DNA of 64,000 bases. Origin: CAYWOS01 sp964459985. GTDB lineage: Bacteria > Bacillota > Clostridia > Christensenellales > Aristaeellaceae. A program made the translations under genes and the position numbers. This document shows positions 28,944-37,427 of this stretch, piece by piece. A model generated the notes under the pieces. That model saw only the letters and a list, made by a program, of their open reading frames with translations, had not been told where the DNA came from and searched no databases. The stretch covers positions 1 to 64,000 of the forward strand of contig CAYWOS010000009.1 in assembly GCA_964459985.1 (NCBI GenBank), read 5' to 3'. The stretch's first letter is position 1. Each line of letters begins with the position of its first letter.

Positions 28944-30341
28944 TTACAGCCCAAAATAGCGTTTGGCGTTGTGATAACCGATATCCCCGATCATTTCCTT
29001 GAGGAAGGGCAGGTCGGCGGGATACTCGCCGTTTTCCACCCATGAACCGATCAGATTGCACAGAATTCGGCGGAAATACTCGTGGCGCGGATAGCTGATC
29101 AGCGAGCGGCTGTCGGTCAGCATGCCGATGAAATCGGACAGCAGCCCGAGATTGGCGAGCGTTTTCATCTGCGCCTCCATGCCGTCGCGCTGATCCTGGA
29201 ACCACCACGCCGAGCCCATCTGGATTTTGCCGCGCGTGCCCGACGCCTGAAAATTGCCAAGCATCGCGCCGATGACGGCGTTGGCGGCGGGGTTCAGGCT
29301 GTACAGCACGGTGGGCGGCAGCGCGCCCGCGCGGTCCTGCGCGTCGAGCAGGCGCGACAGCTTGCGCGCGACGGGCATATCGTCGATCGAGTCGAAGCCG
29401 GTATCGGCGCCGAAGCGTGCAAACATGCGCGCGTTGTTGTTCCTGATGACCGACATATGATACTGCTGCGCCCAGCCGAGCCTGCAATACACGCCGCCCA
29501 GCGCGATCAGCAGCGCCGTCTGATAGCATTCGAGGTCGCCCGCGTCCGGCGTTTCCCCGCGCAGCGCGGCGTTCAGCGCGGCGTCGGCGCGCGCTTCGTC
29601 GGGCGCGGCGTAGGGCAGGGCGTCCAGCCCGTGATCGGCGATCCTCGCGCCGCGCGCGTGGAAGTATTCGGCGCGGCGGGTCAGCGCGTCGATCACGTCC
29701 GCCGTTTTGCGAATGACAACGCCCGATACGTCGGACAGCGCCATCAGGTATTCCGCCGCGTCCGCGCGGTCGAGCTTGAGCGCGCGGTCGGGACGGAAGG
29801 CGGGCAGCACGCGCGCCTTAAGCGGCCCCTTCGCGATCTGCGCGTGATACCGCAGATCGTCGATCGGATCGTCGGTGGTGCAGAGCGTTTCGACATGAAA
29901 GCGGTCGATCAGCCCGATCGCCGAAAAGCCGGGCGAGCGGAGCAGTTCATTGCAGCGATGATAGATATCCTCGGCGGTATCCTCGTTCAGCGTTTCCCCG
30001 ACGCCGAACACGCGCTTGAGCTCGAGATGCGTCCAGTGATACAGGGGATTGCCGATCGCGCGGCGCACGGTGCGCGCGTACGCCTTGAATTTCTCAAGAT
30101 CATCGCCGTCGCCGCGAATCAGCGCTTCCTCGACGCCGTCGGACAGCATGGCGCGCCACTTGTAGTGATCGCCGCCGAGCATGAGCTGCGTCACGTTGTC
30201 AAACCGCCTGTCCTCGGCGATCTCGCGCGGGCTTAAGTGGCAGTGGTAATCAATGATCGGCAGCCCCTCCGCCGCGCCGTGATAAAGCTCGCGCGCGGTG
30301 TCGTTCGACAATAGGAAATCCTCGTCCAGAAAGCGTCGCAT
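28944..30341 (-). CDS. uxaC: Uronate isomerase (glucuronate/galacturonate)
   Basis: A 465-residue amidohydrolase-fold isomerase converting D-glucuronate to fructuronate and D-galacturonate to tagaturonate. Metal motif DYHCHLSP (about residue 30), FDNVTQLMLGGDHYKWR and GNPLYHWTHLELKR are characteristic. The start at 30341 follows GGGAGG; length matches the E. coli protein. It sits 13 bp upstream of eda, as expected for pectin/uronate use. The intervening oxidoreductase and dehydratase genes are not in the window. Confidence 0.96.
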   Translation of the reverse strand: MRRFLDEDFLLSNDTARELYHGAAEGLPIIDYHCHLSPREIAEDRRFDNVTQLMLGGDHYKWRAMLSDGVEEALIRGDGDDLEKFKAYARTVRRAIGNPLYHWTHLELKRVFGVGETLNEDTAEDIYHRCNELLRSPGFSAIGLIDRFHVETLCTTDDPIDDLRYHAQIAKGPLKARVLPAFRPDRALKLDRADAAEYLMALSDVSGVVIRKTADVIDALTRRAEYFHARGARIADHGLDALPYAAPDEARADAALNAALRGETPDAGDLECYQTALLIALGGVYCRLGWAQQYHMSVIRNNNARMFARFGADTGFDSIDDMPVARKLSRLLDAQDRAGALPPTVLYSLNPAANAVIGAMLGNFQASGTRGKIQMGSAWWFQDQRDGMEAQMKTLANLGLLSDFIGMLTDSRSLISYPRHEYFRRILCNLIGSWVENGEYPADLPFLKEMIGDIGYHNAKRYFGL

Positions 30342-30367
30342 AACGTTTCCTCCCGGTATCGGCCGCG

Positions 30368-30994
30368 TCAGGTCGCGGCGTGCGCGCCCGACGCCAGTTC
30401 GTCGCGAAGGTAGCCCGCCAGAATCGGCACGATTTTGGCGTTCTTCCCGCCGCGCATGACGACGACGTCGGCGTCGTGGATATAGTTGCGGATATACTGC
30501 TCGTACATCGGCTTGACGGTGGACAAGTATTGCTTGGAGATATCGTCGATCTGGCGGCCTCTGTCCTTGATGTCGCGGCGGATGCGGCGCAGAAGGCAAA
30601 CGTCCGAATCGACGCTGATGTAGAGCTTGAGGAACATTTTCTCGCACAGTCGCTTATCCCAGAACACATGCAGCCCCTCGACGATGATCACGTCGGCAGG
30701 GCGCACGATTTCGTCGGTATCGGCGCGGCAGTGGCGCGTATAATCGTACGCCTTGCGCGTGATGGGCTTGCCCGAAAGCAGCGTTTCCACGTCGCGCAGC
30801 AGCAGATCGTGATCGAAAATGAACGGTTCGTCGTAATTGAGCAGCACGCGCTCCTCGAACGTCAGATCGGGGTGATCCAGATAATAGGCGTCCTGATTCA
30901 CGACGACGCTGCTCGCGCCGATATCGCGCGTCAGCTCCCTCGCCAGCGTCGATTTGCCCGATCCGCTCGCCCCGCAGATCCCCAGCAGCATCAT
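30368..30994 (-). CDS. udk: Uridine kinase
   Basis: A 208-residue kinase phosphorylating uridine and cytidine in pyrimidine salvage. Walker A GASGSGKST, the NQDAYYLD segment, NYDEPFIFDHD, and VIIVEGLHVFWD are typical. Start at 30994 is preferred (MMLLGICG; GGAGG 9 nt upstream) over the ATG at 31003 with no spacing. It leads the operon before uxaC, an unusual partner for uronate genes. Confidence 0.92.
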   Translation of the reverse strand: MMLLGICGASGSGKSTLARELTRDIGASSVVVNQDAYYLDHPDLTFEERVLLNYDEPFIFDHDLLLRDVETLLSGKPITRKAYDYTRHCRADTDEIVRPADVIIVEGLHVFWDKRLCEKMFLKLYISVDSDVCLLRRIRRDIKDRGRQIDDISKQYLSTVKPMYEQYIRNYIHDADVVVMRGGKNAKIVPILAGYLRDELASGAHAAT

Positions 30995-31025
30995 GCCCTT
31001 CATCCTCCGCGTACGCTTTGCGTTT

Positions 31026-31054
31026 ATAGTATGCTTTGCGGGGCCGCTTGTCAA
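31026..31054 (-). promoter_or_regulatory. Promoter of udk-uxaC-eda
   Basis: On the minus strand TTGACA (31054-31049), 17-bp spacer, TACTAT (31031-31026), about 35 bp upstream of the chosen udk start. Confidence 0.75.
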
Positions 31055-31057
31055 GCC

Positions 31058-31086
31058 TTGACAGGCGCAAAAACATCCTATAAAAT
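31058..31086 (+). promoter_or_regulatory. Promoter of the MBL-fold hydrolase
   Basis: TTGACA (31058-31063), 17-bp spacer, TAAAAT (31081-31086), divergent from and nearly touching the udk promoter. Confidence 0.7.
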
Positions 31087-31107
31087 GAAATCAAGGAGAT
31101 GAAAACA

Positions 31108-31905
31108 ATGGAAGAATGCCATGTGACCGACGATTCGATCAGGGATGTGTATCATATCAAGGACGAGCTGGACGTATGCGTCACGCTGATCGTCGGCGAG
31201 GAAAAAGCGCTTTTGTTCGACACGGGCTACGGGCTGGGCGGGCTGAAAACGCTCGTGGAACGGCTGACCGACAAGCCGCTCACCGTCGTCAATTCCCACG
31301 CGCACTGGGATCACGCGCTGGGCAATTGGCTGTTTCCCGAGGCGCGGCTGCACCCGGACGATTTCAAGTTGTACGCGAGCCTGTCGGCGCCCGGCACGCG
31401 CGCCGACATCGTATCCCGCGCCGAGGAGGACGGCGCGCTGCCCGACGATTTCGACGAGGCGGCGTACATGCGCCCGCCGAAAACGAAGATCATTCCCGAA
31501 ACGGGCGGGACGGTCGCGCTGGGCGGGATCGACGCCGAAATCATTTCCATGCCCGGGCACACGCGCGGCTCGCTGATCCTGTGGATTCCGCAGCGCGAGC
31601 TGCTCGTCATGGGCGACAACTGGAACCCGACGGTGTGGATGTTCTTCGCCGAATCGCTGCCCGTAACGCAGTACCGCGAAAACCTGCGCGGCGTTCTCGA
31701 TCTGCCCTTCCGGTACGTCCTCACCTCGCACGGCGAACGCGTCTATCCGCGCGAAACGCTCGAAAGGTACGTCGCGGGCATGACGGACGAAATGCTGCGC
31801 GACGCGCCGAGAGACAGGGATACGTCGTATTTCGACCGTTTCGACACCCGCCGGTGCTTCCCCCTGCCCGATATGCCGCTCGTGTTCGACGGGCAAAGGC
31901 GGTAA
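31108..31905 (+). CDS. MBL-fold metallo-hydrolase
   Basis: A 265-residue metallo-beta-lactamase-fold enzyme. Metal ligands NSHAHWDH (about residue 69), MPGHTRGS, LVMGDNWNP and LTSHGE. It is a paralogue of the hydrolase at 24117-24887. The ATG at 31108 has AAGGAG 9 nt upstream; the one at 31099 touches the ribosome site. Substrate unknown; it stands alone before a strong terminator. Confidence 0.88.
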   Translation: MEECHVTDDSIRDVYHIKDELDVCVTLIVGEEKALLFDTGYGLGGLKTLVERLTDKPLTVVNSHAHWDHALGNWLFPEARLHPDDFKLYASLSAPGTRADIVSRAEEDGALPDDFDEAAYMRPPKTKIIPETGGTVALGGIDAEIISMPGHTRGSLILWIPQRELLVMGDNWNPTVWMFFAESLPVTQYRENLRGVLDLPFRYVLTSHGERVYPRETLERYVAGMTDEMLRDAPRDRDTSYFDRFDTRRCFPLPDMPLVFDGQRR

Positions 31906-31931
31906 AGCGGCGCGGCGGTACGCACGGACGC

Positions 31932-31974
31932 AAAACCCCGCGGGAGCAAGACGCGCTCGCCCCCGCGGGGTTTT
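31932..31974. terminator. Bidirectional terminator
   Basis: Arms AAAACCCCGCGGG (31932-31944) and CCCGCGGGGTTTT (31962-31974), 13 bp, followed by GTTTTCC. It lies between the converging hydrolase and AraC-type regulator. Confidence 0.9.
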
Positions 31975-31981
31975 GTTTTCC

Positions 31982-32824
31982 TTATTTCTTCGATTTGACC
32001 GGCAGCCAGATCTCGCTCACGTAATCGCTCTTGCTGTTGTCGCCCTCGGTGTACATTTCAATGTTCAAACCGTCGGCAAGGTCGTACTCGGGATTGTTCG
32101 GCAGCCATTCGGTGAAGATCTGGCGGTTGACCTTTTGCAGCGCCTCCGGGATCGCGCCGACGGCGCGGAACTTCGCCCAAGTATGCGGCGCGATGGCGCG
32201 CTTGACGAAGCCCTCGGGCACGGGGTCCTTTTCGTCGCGGAAGCAGGCGATCAGGTACGAAAACTCGCCCGAAGCGTTGTCCTCGTCCATGCACACGCCC
32301 AGACAGCCGGGATTGATCTTGTGGTATCCCTTGCCGTAGTATTCGTCCCAGAACTTGGGAATCTCCGCAAAGCAGGTGTCCACATGAAAGCGGCGTTCCA
32401 TGCCGATGATGGTAAGCTCGCCGATGGTCTCGATGGCAAAGTTCATTTGAGATCCTCCCTTTAGTTTGATTTCAAGATGGAGCGGGCTGAGAAAGCGAAG
32501 CGGAACGTTGGGCTGCGCGGCGTCGCGCGGCGAGACGCCGTGAAAGCGCTTGAACGCTTTCTGAAAGCTCTCGGGCGTGGCGTAGCCGTACTTGAGCGCC
32601 GTGTCGATCACCTTGGCGCCCGACTGCATTTCCTGCCCGGCGGCAGACAGGCGGCGCTGCTTGAGGTAGTCGCTCAGCGACATGCCCGTCATCGCCGAGA
32701 AGATCGACTGCAGGTAATACCGCGAGAACGCCGCCTGCGCCGCGATATCGCCCACGTTGATCTCCTCGCTCAAATGCGCCTCGATGTATCGGATCACCTT
32801 GTTGAGCACGTCGATCCAGTTCAT
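31982..32824 (-). CDS. AraC family regulator with GyrI-like effector-binding domain
   Basis: A 280-residue regulator: an N-terminal AraC double HTH (residues about 8-105; NVGDIAAQAAFSRYYLQSIF and GYATPESFQKAFKRFHG) followed by a GyrI-like small-molecule-binding domain (about 125-280). This is the Rob/BmrR-type layout, often controlling drug efflux or detoxification genes. Start follows GGGAGGGAAAGGC. It is divergent from the ABC-F resistance-like gene, a suggestive pairing. Confidence 0.9.
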   Translation of the reverse strand: MNWIDVLNKVIRYIEAHLSEEINVGDIAAQAAFSRYYLQSIFSAMTGMSLSDYLKQRRLSAAGQEMQSGAKVIDTALKYGYATPESFQKAFKRFHGVSPRDAAQPNVPLRFLSPLHLEIKLKGGSQMNFAIETIGELTIIGMERRFHVDTCFAEIPKFWDEYYGKGYHKINPGCLGVCMDEDNASGEFSYLIACFRDEKDPVPEGFVKRAIAPHTWAKFRAVGAIPEALQKVNRQIFTEWLPNNPEYDLADGLNIEMYTEGDNSKSDYVSEIWLPVKSKK

Positions 32825-32865
32825 GCCTTTCCCTCCCGCTTCCCGTGAATGATCATAGCAGATTC

Positions 32866-32871
32866 ATTATA
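32866..32871 (-). promoter_or_regulatory. Extended -10 promoter of the AraC-type regulator
   Basis: TGGTATAAT read on the minus strand is a TGn-extended -10 box; no good -35 box at the usual distance. Confidence 0.5.
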
Positions 32872-32913
32872 CCATGTCCTGTCATTTTGCGGAAGGATTT
32901 GTCCGATAGCGGG

Positions 32914-32942
32914 TTGAAAAAACGGACGATTTATGGTATGCT
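32914..32942 (+). promoter_or_regulatory. Promoter of the ABC-F gene leader
   Basis: TTGAAA (32914-32919), 17-bp spacer, TATGCT (32937-32942). Transcription would begin near 32949, giving a leader of about 170 nt. Confidence 0.7.
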
Positions 32943-32948
32943 CTAAAC

Positions 32949-33119
32949 AATTCAAGGAAAGGGATGGAAAAATGCGCCGCTGAACCGCCGATGCGTTGAA
33001 CTGGGCTGACGTGCAACCGATGAACGGTTCGCTTTCGTTTGCCCGGCGGCGGCGTTTTTTGCGCTGCCGCGACGGTCGGGGCGGATTGTTCGCCGCCCCG
33101 CGCACGGAGGTGTCCGCCG
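32949..33119 (+). promoter_or_regulatory. Candidate translational attenuator with short upstream ORFs
   Basis: The leader of the ABC-F gene. Two overlapping minimal ORFs follow an AAGGAAAGGG purine stretch: ATG at 32964 (11 codons, MEKCAAEPPMR) and ATG at 32972 (MRR-stop). Downstream lies CGGCGGCGGCG (33044-33054) directly before TTTTTT (33055-33060). Its best left arm is CGCCGC at 32975-32980, inside the short ORFs, so a stalled ribosome there would block the terminator. An alternative partner is CGCCGCC (33091-33097), and a GGGGCGG/CCGCCCC hairpin (33078-33099) sits just before the ribosome site. This layout is what is expected of antibiotic-induced attenuation. It is inferred, not demonstrated. 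Confidence 0.5.
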
Positions 33120-34604
33120 ATGTCCCTGATCCGCGTTTCGCATTTGACCTTCTGCTACGACGGCAGTTATGACCCGATATTCAACGACGCGTCCTTTCTG
33201 ATCGACACCGATTGGAAGCTCGGCTTTACCGGGCGCAACGGACGCGGCAAAACCACCTTTCTCAAGCTCCTCATGGGCGAATACCCGTACCGGGGCGAGA
33301 TCGCCGCCTCGACGCCCTTTGATTACTTTCCCTTCGACATTCCCGATGAAAGCGTCACGCCGCTCGCGCTGGCGGAAAGCATGTCGGAGGACGGCGCGGT
33401 CTGGCGCTTTTGCCGCGAGTGCTCGCTGCTGGGCGTGACGGACGACGCGCTCGGCCGCCCGTTTTCGACGCTCTCGCAGGGCGAAAGGACGAAATGCCTG
33501 CTCGCCGCGCTGTTTTCGCGCGATCATCATTATCTCCTGCTCGACGAGCCGACCAATCATCTTGACATGGAGGCGCGCGCGCTCGTCAGCCGGTATCTGA
33601 ACGCCAAGCGCGGCTTCCTGCTCGTATCGCACGACCGCGCGTTTCTCGACGGCTGCGTCGATCACATCCTGTCGATCAACCGCGCGAACATCGAGGTGCA
33701 AAAGGGCAATTATTCCTCATGGGAGGAAAACAAGCGCCGGCAGGACGCCTATGAGCTGGCCGAGAACGAAAAGCTCAAGCGCGAGATCGGCGAGCTCAAG
33801 GCGTCGGCGCGGCAGGCGCGCGACTTTGCGGACAAGGCGGAGCGCAGCAAGCTCGGCAAGGGATCGGACGGCGAAAAAATGAACGGCAAGCGCGCGTACA
33901 TCGGCGAAAAATCCCGCCGGATGCAAAGGCGCCGCATGAACCTCGAAACGCGTATGAACGACCGCGTCGAGGAAAAGGAAGGCCTGCTCAAGAACATCGA
34001 GCGGGCGGACGAGCTTGTCCTGCGCCCGCTTGCGCATCCCTCGGGGCGCGCGGCGGCGATCGATCGCGCGACGGTTCGGTACGGTGAGAAAACCGTGCTT
34101 GACGATGTCTCCCTGACCATCGAAAACGGCGAGCGCGTCGCCATCGCGGGGCGCAACGGCTGCGGCAAATCCACGCTGCTCAGGCTGCTGACGGGCGATA
34201 TCGCGCCGGGCGGCGGCAGCGTCCGGCTGTCAAGCGGGCTGGTGATCTCCTATGTGCCGCAAACGGCGAAACTGTCGGGCAGCCTACGCGACGACCTCGC
34301 CGCGCGCGGCATCGACGAAACGCTGTGCAAAACCATCCTGCGCAAGCTCGATTTCTCGCGCGAGCAATTCGAAAAAGATATGGCGTCCTTCAGCGCCGGT
34401 CAGATGAAAAAGGTGCTCATCGCGCGCAGCCTGTGCGAACGCGCGCACCTGTATATCTGGGACGAACCGCTCAACTATATCGACGTGCTCTCGCGCGTGC
34501 AGATCGAAAGCCTGATCGCGCGCTTTTCCCCCACCATGGTGTTCGTCGAGCACGACCGCGCGTTCATCGACCATATGGCGACGCGGATCGTGCGGTTATC
34601 GTAG
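33120..34604 (+). CDS. Lsa-type ABC-F ribosomal protection protein
   Basis: A 494-residue ABC-F protein with two ATPase domains and no membrane helices. First Walker A GRNGRGKTT (38-46), signature LSQGERTK, Walker B LLLDEPTNHLDM; second Walker A GRNGCGKST (about 344), signature FSAGQMKK and a Walker B variant LYIWDEPLNYIDV (the NYID replacement occurs in Lsa/Vga-type proteins). A charged linker of about 100 residues (about 205-300) joins them. N-terminus and length match the Lsa group, which displaces lincosamides, streptogramin A and pleuromutilins from the ribosome. The actual resistance spectrum is unknown. Start at 33120 follows GGAGG by 9 nt. Confidence 0.88.
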   Translation: MSLIRVSHLTFCYDGSYDPIFNDASFLIDTDWKLGFTGRNGRGKTTFLKLLMGEYPYRGEIAASTPFDYFPFDIPDESVTPLALAESMSEDGAVWRFCRECSLLGVTDDALGRPFSTLSQGERTKCLLAALFSRDHHYLLLDEPTNHLDMEARALVSRYLNAKRGFLLVSHDRAFLDGCVDHILSINRANIEVQKGNYSSWEENKRRQDAYELAENEKLKREIGELKASARQARDFADKAERSKLGKGSDGEKMNGKRAYIGEKSRRMQRRRMNLETRMNDRVEEKEGLLKNIERADELVLRPLAHPSGRAAAIDRATVRYGEKTVLDDVSLTIENGERVAIAGRNGCGKSTLLRLLTGDIAPGGGSVRLSSGLVISYVPQTAKLSGSLRDDLAARGIDETLCKTILRKLDFSREQFEKDMASFSAGQMKKVLIARSLCERAHLYIWDEPLNYIDVLSRVQIESLIARFSPTMVFVEHDRAFIDHMATRIVRLS

Positions 34605-34630
34605 TTTATAGGAAAATATGCGTATATATC

Positions 34631-34659
34631 TTGCTCAAACGTCCGTTCTTTGGTATGAT
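34631..34659 (+). promoter_or_regulatory. Promoter of the OadB-like operon
   Basis: TTGCTC (34631-34636), 17-bp spacer, TATGAT (34654-34659), about 35 bp upstream of the start. Confidence 0.65.
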
Positions 34660-34693
34660 AGGCGCGGATTTTTGTTTCGGAGGCGATGAAAAC

Positions 34694-35803
34694 ATGGGCG
34701 GCTTCCTCGGCGATCTGTTCGGGAATTTTACCAATATTACGTGGCAGATGGCGGTCATGTGGGTGATCGGCGGCGGACTGATCTATCTGGCGATCAAGCG
34801 CGATATGGAGCCGGCGCTGCTTTTACCGATGGGATTCGGCGCGATTCTAGTCAATTTGCCCCTGTCGGGCGCGGTCGAGACCATTGAAACGCTGTTCAAC
34901 GCGGGCATCGCCAACGAATTGTTCCCGCTGCTGCTTTTCATCGGCATCGGCGCGATGATCGATTTCGGGCCGCTTTTGTCCAACCCCAAGCTCATGCTGT
35001 TCGGCGCGGCGGCGCAGTTCGGCATCTTTTTCACGCTGTCGCTGGCGCGCCTGTTCGGCTTTGATCTCAACGACGCCGCCTCCATCGCCATCATCGGCGC
35101 TGCGGACGGCCCGACCTCGATCGTCGTCGCCAACGCGCTGAACAGCAAGTATCTCGGCGCGATCATGGTCGCGGCGTATTCGTACATGGCGCTGGTGCCC
35201 ATCGTGCAGCCGCCCGTCATCAAACTGCTTACCACGAAAAAGGAACGCCTGATTCGGATGCCCTACGAGCAAAAGAGCGTGTCCAAGACGACGCGCATTC
35301 TCTTCCCCATCCTCATCACCGCCGTGGTCGGCTTTGTGTCGCCCGGCGCGGTGGCGCTGGTCGGCTTCCTCATGTTCGGCAACCTTTTGCGCGAGTGCGG
35401 CGTGCTGAACTCCCTGTCCGAAACGGCGCAGAAGGTGCTTGCGAATCTGATTACGCTGTTCCTGGGCATCACGATCGCCTTCAAAATGCAGGCGGCGGAC
35501 TTCCTGCGCACCGAAACGCTGCTCATCATGGGGCTGGGGCTGTTCGCGTTCGTGTTCGACACGGCGGGCGGCGTGATCTTCGCCAAGGTCCTGAATATCT
35601 TCCTCAAAAAGAAGATCAATCCCATGATCGGCGCGGCGGGCATCAGCGCCTTCCCGATGTCGGCGCGCGTGGTGCACAAGATGGGGCTCAAGGAGGACAA
35701 CCAGAACTTCCTGCTCATGCATTCCATCGGCGTCAACGTGTCGGGGCAGATCGCCTCGGTCATCGCGGGCGGATTGATACTCAACTTTTTCCTGACGCAT
35801 TAA
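34694..35803 (+). CDS. Na+-translocating carboxylate decarboxylase, beta subunit (OadB/GcdB family)
   Basis: A 369-residue membrane protein of about 9-11 helices. It carries the conserved sodium-path motif GAADGPTSI with Asp138, the PYSYMALVP-type segment (YSYMALVPIVQPP), and NPMIGAAGISAFPMSARV. In oxaloacetate, glutaconyl-CoA or methylmalonyl-CoA decarboxylases this subunit couples biotin decarboxylation to Na+ export. The carboxyltransferase and biotin-carrier genes are not in the neighbourhood, so partners must be encoded elsewhere or the subunit works differently. Start at 34694 follows GGAGG (about 10 nt); an ATG at 34686 is out of frame. Confidence 0.9.
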   Translation: MGGFLGDLFGNFTNITWQMAVMWVIGGGLIYLAIKRDMEPALLLPMGFGAILVNLPLSGAVETIETLFNAGIANELFPLLLFIGIGAMIDFGPLLSNPKLMLFGAAAQFGIFFTLSLARLFGFDLNDAASIAIIGAADGPTSIVVANALNSKYLGAIMVAAYSYMALVPIVQPPVIKLLTTKKERLIRMPYEQKSVSKTTRILFPILITAVVGFVSPGAVALVGFLMFGNLLRECGVLNSLSETAQKVLANLITLFLGITIAFKMQAADFLRTETLLIMGLGLFAFVFDTAGGVIFAKVLNIFLKKKINPMIGAAGISAFPMSARVVHKMGLKEDNQNFLLMHSIGVNVSGQIASVIAGGLILNFFLTH

Positions 35804-35825
35804 TCAAGGAAGCGAGGGATATCCC

Positions 35826-35978
35826 ATGAAAATCGATTTTGCGGCGTTCGCCGATTCGCTCCAGTACATGCTCAAGGGCATGGGCGGCATTTTCATTGTC
35901 ACCGCCGTCATCGTGGCGATCATTCTGCTGCTCAACAAAGCGGGCAGGAAAGCAAAACAGGTGGACAATCATGATTGA
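35826..35978 (+). CDS. Small single-pass membrane protein (OadG-like)
   Basis: A 50-residue ORF: an amphipathic start, MKGMGG near residue 17, one transmembrane helix (about 21-37) and a basic C-terminal tail (NKAGRKAK). Size, topology and position after the beta subunit resemble the gamma (OadG) subunit of Na+-pump decarboxylases. Ribosome site GAGGG lies 8 nt upstream. Its last 8 nt overlap the next start (ATGATTGA). The identity is inferred from context. Confidence 0.75.
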   Translation: MKIDFAAFADSLQYMLKGMGGIFIVTAVIVAIILLLNKAGRKAKQVDNHD

Positions 35979-37317
35979 CTTTTCCGGAGCGACGCTTGAT
36001 CAACTGCTCGTCCCGGGCGGGTATGACTGCGCCTGCGGACGGCATCACGCCGTCGGCCTCCGATATCTGCAAATCGGCGCGGGCGCGGTATCGCACATTC
36101 CCGACGCGCTCGAGGCGCTCGGCGCGGTCAAGCCCTTTATCGTGATGGATCAGAACACCGAGCAGGCGGCGTGGGGCGCCGTCGAGCCGGTGCTGCGCGG
36201 CGCGGGCGTCGAATACGTGAAGTATGTCTTCCCGTACCTGCCCGTCGAGCCGGACGAGCGCGCGACGGGCGCGCTGACCATGGCGTTCGATCCCGCCTGC
36301 GACATCGTGACGGCGGTCGGATCGGGCGTGCTCAACGATTTGTGCAAGGTGCTGGCGCGCGCCGTCGGCAGGAAAAGCATGGTCGTGGGTACGGCGCCCA
36401 GCATGGACGGCTACGCCTCGGACAGTGCCTCGATGATCCGAAACGGCGTCAAGGTCAGCCTGTACAACGCCTGCCCCGCCGCCATCATCGCCGACACGGA
36501 CATCATGAAGAACGCGCCCATGCGCATGCTGTGGGCGGGGCTGGGCGATATGCTGGCCAAGTATGTATCGCTGTGCGAATGGCGCATTTCCCATCTCGTG
36601 ACGGGCGAATACTATTGCGAGAACGTCGCGTCGCTCATGCGCGCCTCGCTCAAAAAAATCGTCGGCGCCGCGCCCGGATTGAGCGCGCGCGACGAAAAAG
36701 CGGTCGCGGCGACCGTCGAGGGGCTGATCCTCTCGGGCGTCGCCATGAGCTACGCGAAGATTTCGCGCCCGGCGTCGGGGTTGGAGCATTATTTCTCGCA
36801 TCTGTGGGAAATGATGGCGCTCGATCGCGGCACACCCTACGAACTGCACGGCATTCAGGTGGGCGTGGGCACGTACCTGACGCTCAAACTGTTCGGCGTC
36901 GTCCGCGCGCTGACGCCCGACCGCGACAAGGCCGAGGCGTTCATGCGCGGCTTCTCCGGGGCGGCATGGGAGGATCAGACGCGCCGCATCTTCGGCCGGG
37001 CGGCGCAGACCATCATCGACGCCGAAGAGAAACGCGAGCACAAAAACGACCCCGCACGGCAGAAAGCGCATCTCGAACGCATTCTCAATCACTGGGACGA
37101 AATCAGGAAAATCATTAACGAGGAGCTTCCCGACACCGAATCGATCGGCGATCTCATGCGCTCGCTGCGCATGCCGTCCCTGCCAGCCGACATCGGCATA
37201 TCGCGCGAGGACGCGCAAAACGCGTTCATCGGCTCGCGCGATATCCGCGACAAGTATCTGTTAAGCTCGATGCTGTGGGATATGGGGCTCATGTACGAGA
37301 TCGATTTGCCCAAGTAA
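35971..37317 (+). CDS. sn-Glycerol-1-phosphate dehydrogenase (AraM/EgsA family)
   Basis: A 448-residue NAD(P)- and metal-dependent alcohol dehydrogenase-like enzyme reducing dihydroxyacetone phosphate to sn-glycerol-1-phosphate. Motifs: VGSGVLNDLCKVLA, GTAPSMDGYASD (metal Asp), SGLEHYFSH and ELHGIQVGVG (metal His). In Bacillus AraM supplies G1P for an unusual glyceryl ether phosphate. Start at 35971 overlaps the small membrane protein gene by 8 nt. Its coupling to a Na+-pump subunit is unexpected. The 3' end is followed by a terminator. Confidence 0.88.
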   Translation: MIDFSGATLDQLLVPGGYDCACGRHHAVGLRYLQIGAGAVSHIPDALEALGAVKPFIVMDQNTEQAAWGAVEPVLRGAGVEYVKYVFPYLPVEPDERATGALTMAFDPACDIVTAVGSGVLNDLCKVLARAVGRKSMVVGTAPSMDGYASDSASMIRNGVKVSLYNACPAAIIADTDIMKNAPMRMLWAGLGDMLAKYVSLCEWRISHLVTGEYYCENVASLMRASLKKIVGAAPGLSARDEKAVAATVEGLILSGVAMSYAKISRPASGLEHYFSHLWEMMALDRGTPYELHGIQVGVGTYLTLKLFGVVRALTPDRDKAEAFMRGFSGAAWEDQTRRIFGRAAQTIIDAEEKREHKNDPARQKAHLERILNHWDEIRKIINEELPDTESIGDLMRSLRMPSLPADIGISREDAQNAFIGSRDIRDKYLLSSMLWDMGLMYEIDLPK

Positions 37318-37339
37318 CGCTCCCCGCCTGTTTTTCGCG

Positions 37340-37376
37340 CAGGGCAATCGCCGACGAAGCGATCGCCCTGTTTTTT
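37340..37376 (+). terminator. Terminator of the OadB-G1P dehydrogenase operon
   Basis: Stem of 37340-37350 (CAGGGCAATCG) and 37360-37370 (CGATCGCCCTG) with one mismatch, then six T residues. Confidence 0.85.
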
Positions 37377-37389
37377 CGCCGTTTTCCGC

Positions 37390-37418
37390 TTGACAAGCGC
37401 GGGGATATGTGATAATCT
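37390..37418 (+). promoter_or_regulatory. Promoter of the T-box-controlled gene
   Basis: TTGACA (37390-37395). The -10 may be GATAAT (37411-37416, 15-bp spacer, preceded by TGT) or TAATCT (37413-37418, 17-bp spacer). Confidence 0.65.
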
Positions 37419-37427
37419 CGTCCTAAT

